NCBI GenBank assembly: GCA_031279745.1
Contig: JAITHN010000085.1
Location: 1-9,973 of the forward strand
From: Streptococcaceae bacterium
GTDB lineage: Bacteria > Bacillota > Bacilli > Lactobacillales > Streptococcaceae
Length of the DNA: 9,973 nt
Direction of reading: 5' to 3'
Part shown: positions 4,747 through 9,973 of the stretch, piece by piece
How the letters are laid out: every line of letters starts with the position of its first letter
How positions within the stretch are numbered: position 1 is the first letter of the stretch
Program-made: the position numbers and the translations under genes
Notes under the pieces: generated by a model
Told to the model about the DNA's origin: nothing
The model's input: only the letters and a program-made list of their open reading frames with translations
Databases searched by the model: none

Positions 4747-5433
4747 TTATGACAGGTTTTTATAGATTGCTTCCCCAATAACCAAATCTTCTGGGGTCGT
4801 CACCTTAATATTTTCATAGCTGCCCATCACCATCTTAACCTTTACTCCTGGACAGAATTTTTCTACTAAACTGACATCATCCGTTCCTTGGAAATTCTGT
4901 TTTTGGGCTTTCTGATGCGCCTCAAGAATCAACTCCCCATCAAAAACTTGCGGTGTCTGCGCTTGCCAAAGATTGGTACGCTCCACCGTTTCTTGAACGT
5001 TTTCTCCAGCCCCCACTCGCTTGATTGTGTCTTTTACCGGAACGCCCAATAGAAGTGCCCGCTCACTTTTCATAAATTCCTTTAGACTTCTAAGTAATGT
5101 CTCCGTTAAAAAAGGTCTCGCACCGTCATGAATAAACACTTTTTTCGACAGATCTTTCACCTTAAGCAGACCTTCATAAACGCTGTCTTGTCGCTCTTTT
5201 CCGCCTGTTGTTAGGGTGACATCCTTCCTTGATTCAGGGAGTAAGGACGACAACGCCTCTAATTCTCCAGTTCGTCCTACTAAAATGAGATGCACACAAT
5301 TCTCGTCTTGTAAAAACGCAAGGATAGAATGAAGAAGTATAGGTCTTTCCCCTATTTTAAGAAAGACTTTATTTCTATCCGTTCTCATGCGACTTCCCAT
5401 CCCACCTAAAAGGATGATTGCTTCATAGTCCAT
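4747..5433 (-). CDS. ispD: 2-C-methyl-D-erythritol 4-phosphate cytidylyltransferase (IspD)
   Basis: This 228-residue enzyme couples MEP to CTP, forming CDP-methylerythritol and pyrophosphate, the third step of the MEP pathway. Conserved blocks appear in order: the nucleotide-binding loop LLGGMGSRM with R15 and K22, TTGGKERQDSV (75-85), FIHDGARPF (100-108), GVPVKDTIKR (130-139), QTPQVF (159-164), GTDDVSLVE (183-191) and ENIKVTTPEDL (207-217). The loop usually reads LAAGxGxRM; here LGG replaces AAG, while the catalytic arginine and lysine are kept. HDGARP resembles what I recall of Listeria IspD. The start has AGGTGAGG just upstream. A promoter with perfect hexamers lies directly before it, after the liaXY terminator, so ispD begins the ispD-ispF transcription unit. 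A related family, TarI-like cytidylyltransferases, is less likely given the adjacent ispF. Confidence 0.93.
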   Translation of the reverse strand: MDYEAIILLGGMGSRMRTDRNKVFLKIGERPILLHSILAFLQDENCVHLILVGRTGELEALSSLLPESRKDVTLTTGGKERQDSVYEGLLKVKDLSKKVFIHDGARPFLTETLLRSLKEFMKSERALLLGVPVKDTIKRVGAGENVQETVERTNLWQAQTPQVFDGELILEAHQKAQKQNFQGTDDVSLVEKFCPGVKVKMVMGSYENIKVTTPEDLVIGEAIYKNLS

Positions 5434-5451
5434 TTCCTCACCTCTCTCCTT

Positions 5452-5479
5452 ATTATACGGACTGCTTTTGTCGTGTCAA
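5452..5479 (-). promoter_or_regulatory. perfect-consensus promoter of ispD-ispF
   Basis: On the minus strand TTGACA (5474-5479) and TATAAT (5452-5457) are both perfect consensus, 16 bases apart. Transcription would start near 5445, leaving a leader of only about 12 bases, AGAGGTGAGGAA, which is essentially the ribosome binding site. The promoter lies between the liaXY terminator and ispD. Confidence 0.85.
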
Positions 5480-5502
5480 AGTTTTTATGGACGAACGAAT
5501 AC

Positions 5503-5528
5503 AAAAACGGAGCGGATTTCTCCACTCC
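5503..5528 (-). terminator. intrinsic terminator of the liaXY operon
   Basis: On the minus strand an 8-bp stem (5521-5528 with 5509-5516, one G-U pair) closes a GAAA tetraloop and is followed by C and five T (5503-5507). It lies 40 bases after the liaY stop and just before the ispD promoter. Confidence 0.88.
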
Positions 5529-5567
5529 ATAGTCTTTTACTGCAAATCACCTATCTTTTGACCGCTC

Positions 5568-5867
5568 CTAAAAATCACTCCACACGTCTTTGTCTTCTTT
5601 TACAGAATCTGTTACATCTTTTCTGGAGTCGGCTTCACCTTTACGGTTTTGAAATCCATACTCTTGTCTCTTCTCTTTCTTTTCTCCTTCAGGAACGATG
5701 AACAGCAAGATGATATAAAGGAGAATGGGTGAACCCCATCCTAGAATCGCGAAGGTGACATAAACTATACGGAGAATCGTTGGATCAATACCAAAATATT
5801 CTCCAAATCCTCCAATTACCCCGCCGATTACAACATTTTCTCTTGATTTTGTTAATCTCTTTTTCAT
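5568..5867 (-). CDS. liaY: PspC-domain membrane protein, LiaY-like (YvlC homologue)
   Basis: This 99-residue protein has a complete PspC domain: a basic N-terminus, the motif GGVIGGFGEYFGIDPTILRIVYV (15-37), and a hydrophobic membrane segment to about residue 58 (ILGWGSPILLYIILLFIVP). The last 40 residues are a charged, probably cytoplasmic tail. In Enterococcus, LiaY is encoded next to LiaX, is controlled by LiaR, and helps redistribute membrane phospholipid during daptomycin or cationic peptide stress; Bacillus YvlC is the equivalent. That role is carried over from relatives. Its AGGAGGGG overlaps the liaX stop codon, with nine bases between the genes, so translation is probably coupled. 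A terminator follows directly, and the third operon member, liaZ, is absent at this locus. Confidence 0.85.
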   Translation of the reverse strand: MKKRLTKSRENVVIGGVIGGFGEYFGIDPTILRIVYVTFAILGWGSPILLYIILLFIVPEGEKKEKRQEYGFQNRKGEADSRKDVTDSVKEDKDVWSDF

Positions 5868-5876
5868 AATCCCCTC

Positions 5877-7175
5877 CTAGTCAGCGTCTTTCATATAGAT
5901 GACACCTGTCGTTGTCTTTAATCCAAATTCTACCATTTTTTCGTTCATACGATGAACTGTAAATTGTTTTGGGCTGTCTTTTAAAACTTCTGTCGATTCG
6001 AATTTTTCATAAATGCTACCAAAATTCGTTGTGGCAATCCCATTGAGCCCGAGCATTACTGGAAAAGCTGTTTTTATATTTCCGTTCACATTGCTAATTT
6101 CCACTTTTTTCAAAGTGTCTGAATTTAAAGTCGCACGGACATCTCCGTTTACAAGATTGACAAGTAAACTTTCCACCATACTCTCTACGACAACTTCACT
6201 ATTTACGGATTTAATCAAAATATCTAGTGCTTTTGAATCCTTCACTTGAACGCCACCGTTCACACCTTTGATTTCAACCATGGATGCTTTTACAGTTTCA
6301 ATAGCTACCTTTCCATTTGTTGTATCCGCATATACATCTCCTGCTTCAACATCTTGGAGCTCAATATCTCCATTGAGCGATTTCAATGAAATATAATCAT
6401 ACATTCTCTCTGGAAGAGAAAGTTCAATATTGCTTACTATACGTAGCCCTGAAACATTAATGGTAATCTTCTCGTTATCTATATTCCATTCCGAATTTTT
6501 ATAAAATTCTTCAAGAGCCGTTTCTGATTCAAATGAACCATAAATTTTTCCATAAACCGCGACCTTTAATATGTTGTCTTCAGCTTTCTTTAACAAGATT
6601 TTTCCATTTTTGTTTTTAATATCCAAAATGGTCGGAGCTGCATCTTCAACCACTCTTTCATCGGAAAATGGGTAAGAGGCGAGTTTTGGAACGCGTAGAT
6701 TGAATTCTTTCCAATCTACATTTTCTTCTACACTTTGTTTCGCTACTTTAATCGCATCCCCTACAACATTCACAATGTTTTTAACAAAAGGTTTTGCTTG
6801 AGTATAACCATCTTTTGCTACATTTTTCATATCTTCAAATGCTTTTTTTAATTGCTCTTCTGTAGAATCTGCATCTTCAGAAATTTCATCTTCTAAACGG
6901 GTGTCTTCCCCATCTTCCTTTTCTTCGTCTCCAGAAACCGTGTCTTCTTCGAATGAATCTGTTTCATGTTTCCCTTTGAAACTTTCAGTTTCCTGGAACG
7001 CATCTGCTTTCAAAAGATCTTCTACGCTATGAAACTCTACTTCTTCTTGTTTTGCAGGAAGACTTATTGAAGATTTATCCGCATTTTCATTGATTTGTTC
7101 AAGAAGTTGAATGCCTTCTTCCATTGAAAGAACACCGCTTTTTACTAATTCTAATATTCTGTCTTTTTCGTTCAT
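5877..7175 (-). CDS. liaX: DUF4097 envelope-stress protein, LiaX-like (YvlB homologue)
   Basis: This 432-residue protein has three parts. Residues 1-30 (MNEKDRILELVKSGVLSMEEGIQLLEQ) form the two-helix module typical of LiaX/YvlB. Residues about 40-110 are a very acidic, low-complexity linker, followed by an amphipathic segment to about 155. Residues about 180-430 are a repetitive beta-strand domain (DUF4097) with recurring N-G turns: NGKI (190), NGDI (268), NGKV (287), NGGV (306), NSEV (325), NGDV (343) and NGNI (364). There is no signal peptide. In E. faecalis, LiaX is found at the cell surface and culture medium, binds daptomycin and LL-37, and its C-terminal domain restrains the LiaFSR response; here this is inferred by homology. 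The protein is shorter than the 533 residues I recall for enterococcal LiaX. The reading frame extends 38 codons upstream, but GGAGG (7184-7188) and homology support this start. Confidence 0.85.
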   Translation of the reverse strand: MNEKDRILELVKSGVLSMEEGIQLLEQINENADKSSISLPAKQEEVEFHSVEDLLKADAFQETESFKGKHETDSFEEDTVSGDEEKEDGEDTRLEDEISEDADSTEEQLKKAFEDMKNVAKDGYTQAKPFVKNIVNVVGDAIKVAKQSVEENVDWKEFNLRVPKLASYPFSDERVVEDAAPTILDIKNKNGKILLKKAEDNILKVAVYGKIYGSFESETALEEFYKNSEWNIDNEKITINVSGLRIVSNIELSLPERMYDYISLKSLNGDIELQDVEAGDVYADTTNGKVAIETVKASMVEIKGVNGGVQVKDSKALDILIKSVNSEVVVESMVESLLVNLVNGDVRATLNSDTLKKVEISNVNGNIKTAFPVMLGLNGIATTNFGSIYEKFESTEVLKDSPKQFTVHRMNEKMVEFGLKTTTGVIYMKDAD

Positions 7176-7183
7176 TTTTGTAT

Positions 7184-7188
7184 CCTCC
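7184..7188 (-). promoter_or_regulatory. ribosome binding site fixing the liaX start
   Basis: GGAGG on the minus strand lies eight bases before the ATG at 7175. The in-frame ATG at 7289 lies within the terminator of the upstream PBP gene and is not a credible start. Confidence 0.8.
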
Positions 7189-7202
7189 GTTTCTATGTTT
7201 TT

Positions 7203-7231
7203 ATTATGCACCCTTTTAACAAATTTGTGTA
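7203..7231 (-). promoter_or_regulatory. candidate promoter of liaXY
   Basis: On the minus strand CATAAT (7203-7208, 5 of 6) lies 17 bases after TACACA (7226-7231, 4 of 6). The weak -35 would suit a promoter that needs an activator such as LiaR, which is an inference. No operator could be assigned with confidence, though TTAGGTCCCAT lies just upstream. Confidence 0.4.
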
Positions 7232-7286
7232 TGGGACCTAAGATTGATTTTTTCCTACACCTCCAAAACGTCCACTCACTTTGTAA

Positions 7287-7317
7287 CAAAACGGCAGTCC
7301 CACTTAAGCGACTGCCG
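7287..7317 (-). terminator. terminator of the class A PBP gene
   Basis: On the minus strand CGGCAGTC (7310-7317) pairs with GACTGCCG (7292-7299) around a 10-base loop, followed by TTTTG. The 8-bp GC-rich stem is good, but the U-tract is only four bases, so some read-through into liaXY is possible. It lies ten bases past the stop. Confidence 0.8.
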
Positions 7318-7326
7318 CATTTCTCT

Positions 7327-9657
7327 CTATTCTTTCTTTTCGCTCGTTTGATCGGGTTTTAGCCCATCTTGGACGAGTGGATCACTCCCTTTAAAACTAG
7401 GACGACTCCACGCTTTAGTGTAATCCTCCGCTGTTCCGCCGACTCCAAATTCAAAGCTAGAGTTAGGAGCGCCGTTTTTCGCCCATAAGCTTGTCACCGT
7501 TTCGCCAGGCGTCTTCATCGTTTTCCCATTCACGTTTACTTCTCCTGGAAGTTGTCCTGTAAAGCTTGAGACTTTAGAGTGAATAACCCCTTCGTTCACC
7601 GTGAATTTTTCTCCTCCAAATGCATTCGCATCTGCAGAGTAGATAGACCTTGCTACATAGGCTAAGAATGTCCCAACATTTCCACTTTGCGTGGTCACCA
7701 TTGGAGAATTATCATCATATCCCGTCCATGTACCCATCGTCACTTTCGGAGTGGAAAGCATCAGCCAAGCATCTTTAAAATCATCACTCGTTCCAGTTTT
7801 CCCCGTCCAATCCGTACTGCTTAGGGCAGGAGCAACGTTCATGACTTGAGAAACGAAATTGGTCGTTATTGCTGATTTTACGACACTTCTCAATAAATCA
7901 TTAAGGACGGATGCCGCTTCCGGGCTAAACACTTTCGTCCCCTTATCCTTAAATTGGTAAACGACCTTGCCGTCAGCATCGGTAATCTTGTCAATCATAT
8001 GCTGTTGATGGTAGACCCCTCCGTTTGCAATCGTTTGGAATCCATTGGTTTGCTGGGCAACTGTCATATCAGCACCTCCGCCCATTGGAAGTGAAGGGAT
8101 GCTATAATCCTTGATTTTATACCCCATTTTCTTCATATAGCTTTCAGCCCCACCATTGTTAAGGAGCATCTGATACGTATCGTATGCTGGGATATTCCAT
8201 GACCATTCTAGTGCCTCGCGAACACTCATAAATCTGTTCGTCCCTTTATTCCCCACGTGTAGAATCCATTGTCCATCTGGATAACGTGTCGGGAAATTCG
8301 AAACTTGTGACTCGCTTCCTATCAACCCTTTGTCAATGGCAGGGCCATAAGCAAGAACGGGTTTGATCGTTGATCCAGGAGAACGCTCCGTATCAAGGGC
8401 GTGATTGTTCTGATTTTTGGCAAAATTCCGTCCGCCAATAAACCCTAGTACAGCACCTGTATGATTATTGAGAAGAACCGTCCCCACTTGTACAGTGCCA
8501 TAACTATTTCCTGAATCGAGGATATAGCCGTAATTTTTCACGGCAGTTTGCATCGCTTTATGAATGGGTTGTGAAATGGTTGTTTTTACTTTATACCCAT
8601 TTTTTAATAAACGATTGCTTGCCGCATTATAATACGAATCATGGATTTTTTTATCGTTTAAATCACTGGTTTTCAGTCCATCCGATTTTGCCATTTGTTT
8701 GGCAAGAATGTCAGTCGCACTATCCAAAACAGCATAGTATAAATACGTGTTCGTTGATGCTTTTGCGACTTGATGGGCTTGAAATTTTTTGGTCAAATCA
8801 ACTTTAAGCGCCGCATCATACTCTTTTTTTGTAATCATCTTTTCCCGATACATATTAAAGAGAACGTTGTTTTTTCTTCTCAGTCCAAGCGCTAAATCTT
8901 CCTTACTCTTAATATTTCCATTTCCATCATAAGGAGAGTAGACTATAGGACTTTGAGGAAGACCCGCAATGAATGCAGCTTCTGGAAGCGATAGCTTTTG
9001 AGCAGTTGTTCCAAAAATCCCACGAGCGGCTTCTTCCACTCCGGCAATATTTTCTGCTTGATTGTTTCTTCCAAATGGAGAGACGTTCAAGTAACTTGTT
9101 AAAATTTCATCTTTTGTGAAATCCTTGTCGACTTGAATCGCCATCATGATTTCATTTGCCTTCCGTTTAAAGGTCGGCTCATCACTTAAGATTTGTTGCT
9201 TCACCAACTGTTGGGTAAGAGTGCTCCCGCCACTAGAAGCCGCCCCTCCAATGGATTCGCCTACCAATGCACGCAAAACAGCTTTTGGGACAACTCCATT
9301 ATGTTGATAAAAATATTCATCCTCTGTTGCCACCATTGCTTTTTTCATGATGGGTGCAATCTGACTACTTTTGACTGTCGTTCGAACCAAATCACTCTTA
9401 ATCGTTGCGATTTTTTTCCCGTTACTATAGGTCAACGTGGAAACTTCTTCTAAATCTTCTAATTTTTTCTCTAATGAAGCTTTGCTTGGTACATTTGCAT
9501 CACTTACAAGATAACTAAAATAGCCTGCGCCAATACCAAAAAGTAGTGCGCCACCTAGTAAAAAGAAGGCGACAAATACCATACCTATCGAGCGAAATAC
9601 ACGTATGACAATACTGATTGTCATCGCAGTAGCTGTTTTCTGTCCTTTTTCGTTCAT
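7327..9657 (-). CDS. class A penicillin-binding protein (GT51 transglycosylase and transpeptidase), PBP1b-type
   Basis: This 776-residue bifunctional enzyme polymerises lipid II into glycan strands and cross-links them at the outer face of the membrane. A short cytoplasmic tail is followed by one membrane anchor (about 25-50). The GT51 domain has EDEYFYQHNG (112-121, catalytic E112), GGSTLTQQLVK (143-153), and the later conserved SYLNVSPFG and AAFIAGLPQSP segments. The transpeptidase domain has all three penicillin-binding motifs: STIK (429-432, nucleophile S429), SWN (486-488) and KTG (620-622, followed by TSDD). The C-terminus is a short, Ser- and Lys-rich tail without PASTA repeats. The start has GGAGGGG just before it. 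The gene is divergent from tyrS, as I recall for streptococcal pbp1b, which supports the PBP1b assignment over PBP1a or 2a. Confidence 0.94.
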   Translation of the reverse strand: MNEKGQKTATAMTISIVIRVFRSIGMVFVAFFLLGGALLFGIGAGYFSYLVSDANVPSKASLEKKLEDLEEVSTLTYSNGKKIATIKSDLVRTTVKSSQIAPIMKKAMVATEDEYFYQHNGVVPKAVLRALVGESIGGAASSGGSTLTQQLVKQQILSDEPTFKRKANEIMMAIQVDKDFTKDEILTSYLNVSPFGRNNQAENIAGVEEAARGIFGTTAQKLSLPEAAFIAGLPQSPIVYSPYDGNGNIKSKEDLALGLRRKNNVLFNMYREKMITKKEYDAALKVDLTKKFQAHQVAKASTNTYLYYAVLDSATDILAKQMAKSDGLKTSDLNDKKIHDSYYNAASNRLLKNGYKVKTTISQPIHKAMQTAVKNYGYILDSGNSYGTVQVGTVLLNNHTGAVLGFIGGRNFAKNQNNHALDTERSPGSTIKPVLAYGPAIDKGLIGSESQVSNFPTRYPDGQWILHVGNKGTNRFMSVREALEWSWNIPAYDTYQMLLNNGGAESYMKKMGYKIKDYSIPSLPMGGGADMTVAQQTNGFQTIANGGVYHQQHMIDKITDADGKVVYQFKDKGTKVFSPEAASVLNDLLRSVVKSAITTNFVSQVMNVAPALSSTDWTGKTGTSDDFKDAWLMLSTPKVTMGTWTGYDDNSPMVTTQSGNVGTFLAYVARSIYSADANAFGGEKFTVNEGVIHSKVSSFTGQLPGEVNVNGKTMKTPGETVTSLWAKNGAPNSSFEFGVGGTAEDYTKAWSRPSFKGSDPLVQDGLKPDQTSEKKE

Positions 9658-9679
9658 GTCCCCTCCATCATTTTTCTAA

Positions 9680-9707
9680 AGTATAACAAATTCTTTCTTT
9701 ATATGAA
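9680..9707 (-). promoter_or_regulatory. candidate promoter of the PBP gene (extended -10)
   Basis: On the minus strand TATACT (9680-9685) is preceded by TGT, an extended -10 element, and 16 bases upstream lies TTCATA (9702-9707, 4 of 6). Transcription would begin near 9673, giving a leader of about 16 bases containing GGAGGGG. Confidence 0.55.
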
Positions 9708-9776
9708 AGGATTGGAGGGTTCCCCACCATTTCTGCCCCCATTTCAAAACCGCCACCAAATCCCCTGTTCAGAGTA

Positions 9777-9805
9777 TGGATATTTTTGCTTAATTTTGTT
9801 AAAAT
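9777..9805 (+). promoter_or_regulatory. candidate promoter of tyrS
   Basis: TAAAAT (9800-9805, 5 of 6) is 17 bases after TGGATA (9777-9782, 4 of 6). The leader to the start codon would be about 50 bases. No T-box specifier or antiterminator motif is visible between 9658 and 9863, so tyrS does not seem to have the T-box control seen in Bacillus. Confidence 0.45.
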
Positions 9806-9863
9806 GGATGAGACTTTACTTGGCATTTTGGGTATTGATGCTTGGCTTAAGAATGGAGAAGAA

Positions 9864-9973
9864 ATGACTGAAAATTTATTCGATGAATTAGACGCACGTG
9901 GCCTAATTTTTCAATCCACTGATAAAGAAGAAATTCGTAAAAAATTAAATACAGAAAAGGTTAAATTATATAT
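9864..9973 (+). CDS. tyrS: tyrosyl-tRNA synthetase, N-terminal fragment (runs off the right edge)
   Basis: Only the first 36 codons are present: MTENLFDELDARGLIFQSTD, then KEEIRKKLNTEKVKLY. The pattern of an E-L-x-x-RGL-(I/V)-FQ-x-T start followed by a leucine-rich helix and a K/V-x-x-Y strand is that of bacterial TyrRS, just before the GxDPTA and HLGH motifs that would lie beyond the window. The enzyme charges tRNA-Tyr in the cytoplasm. GGAG at 9855-9858 sits five bases before the ATG. The divergent position next to a class A PBP gene agrees with the streptococcal gene order and strengthens the call. Confidence 0.85.
   Translation, partial: MTENLFDELDARGLIFQSTDKEEIRKKLNTEKVKLY

Noticed and set aside
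7176..7289. N-terminal 38-residue extension of LiaX
   Set aside because: It begins in the PBP terminator, covers the liaX promoter, lacks a ribosome binding site, and LiaX relatives begin at the MNE-type start.

Overview
The window looks like chromosomal DNA of a low-GC Gram-positive bacterium, most likely in or near the Lactobacillales (a Carnobacteriaceae- or Aerococcaceae-like relative would fit). The signs are strong AGGAGG-type ribosome binding sites, a tRNA gene without an encoded CCA, a class A penicillin-binding protein divergent from tyrS (the streptococcal arrangement), and a LiaX/LiaY pair like that of enterococci. The genus cannot be fixed from the sequence alone. Most genes are on the minus strand; the exceptions are a gene fragment at the left edge, a tRNA-Thr gene and the start of tyrS at the right edge.

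Layout, left to right. Positions 1-189 hold the 3' end of a plus-strand gene resembling the C-terminus of DUF2130 proteins, apparently frameshifted in an A-run. It meets, at a shared bidirectional terminator (195-236), a two-gene minus-strand operon of HAD-superfamily hydrolases (947-1567, then 293-946). Next come a small YccF-type membrane protein (1754-2113) with its own terminator, a monocistronic tRNA-Thr(CGT) (2284-2356) with promoter and a 19-bp terminator hairpin, and gltX (2520-3983). Upstream of gltX lie ispF (4182-4664) and ispD (4747-5433). The ispD-ispF-gltX order is that of Bacillus and Listeria. gltX has its own good promoter, and ispD has a promoter with perfect TTGACA and TATAAT hexamers.

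The right half is about the cell envelope. liaY (PspC domain, 5568-5867) and liaX (DUF4097, 5877-7175) form a tightly coupled pair related to the enterococcal liaXYZ and Bacillus yvlB-yvlC genes, but no liaZ follows. Upstream is a bifunctional class A PBP gene (7327-9657), divergent from tyrS (9864 onward). The segment thus combines peptidoglycan polymerisation, envelope-stress response, isoprenoid precursor synthesis (which feeds undecaprenyl phosphate, the cell-wall lipid carrier) and aminoacylation.

I found no CRISPR array, insertion sequence, phage gene or clear new multi-gene defence system. The items most worth a second look are non-coding: paired palindromic repeats between ispF and gltX, tandem competing hairpins between ispD and ispF, a poly-A tract inside the gltX promoter, and repeated very short 5' leaders. 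Also notable are MEP-pathway genes in a Lactobacillales-like context, the liaXY pair without liaZ, and a HAD enzyme with an altered catalytic motif. There is no gene-free stretch longer than 300 bases.
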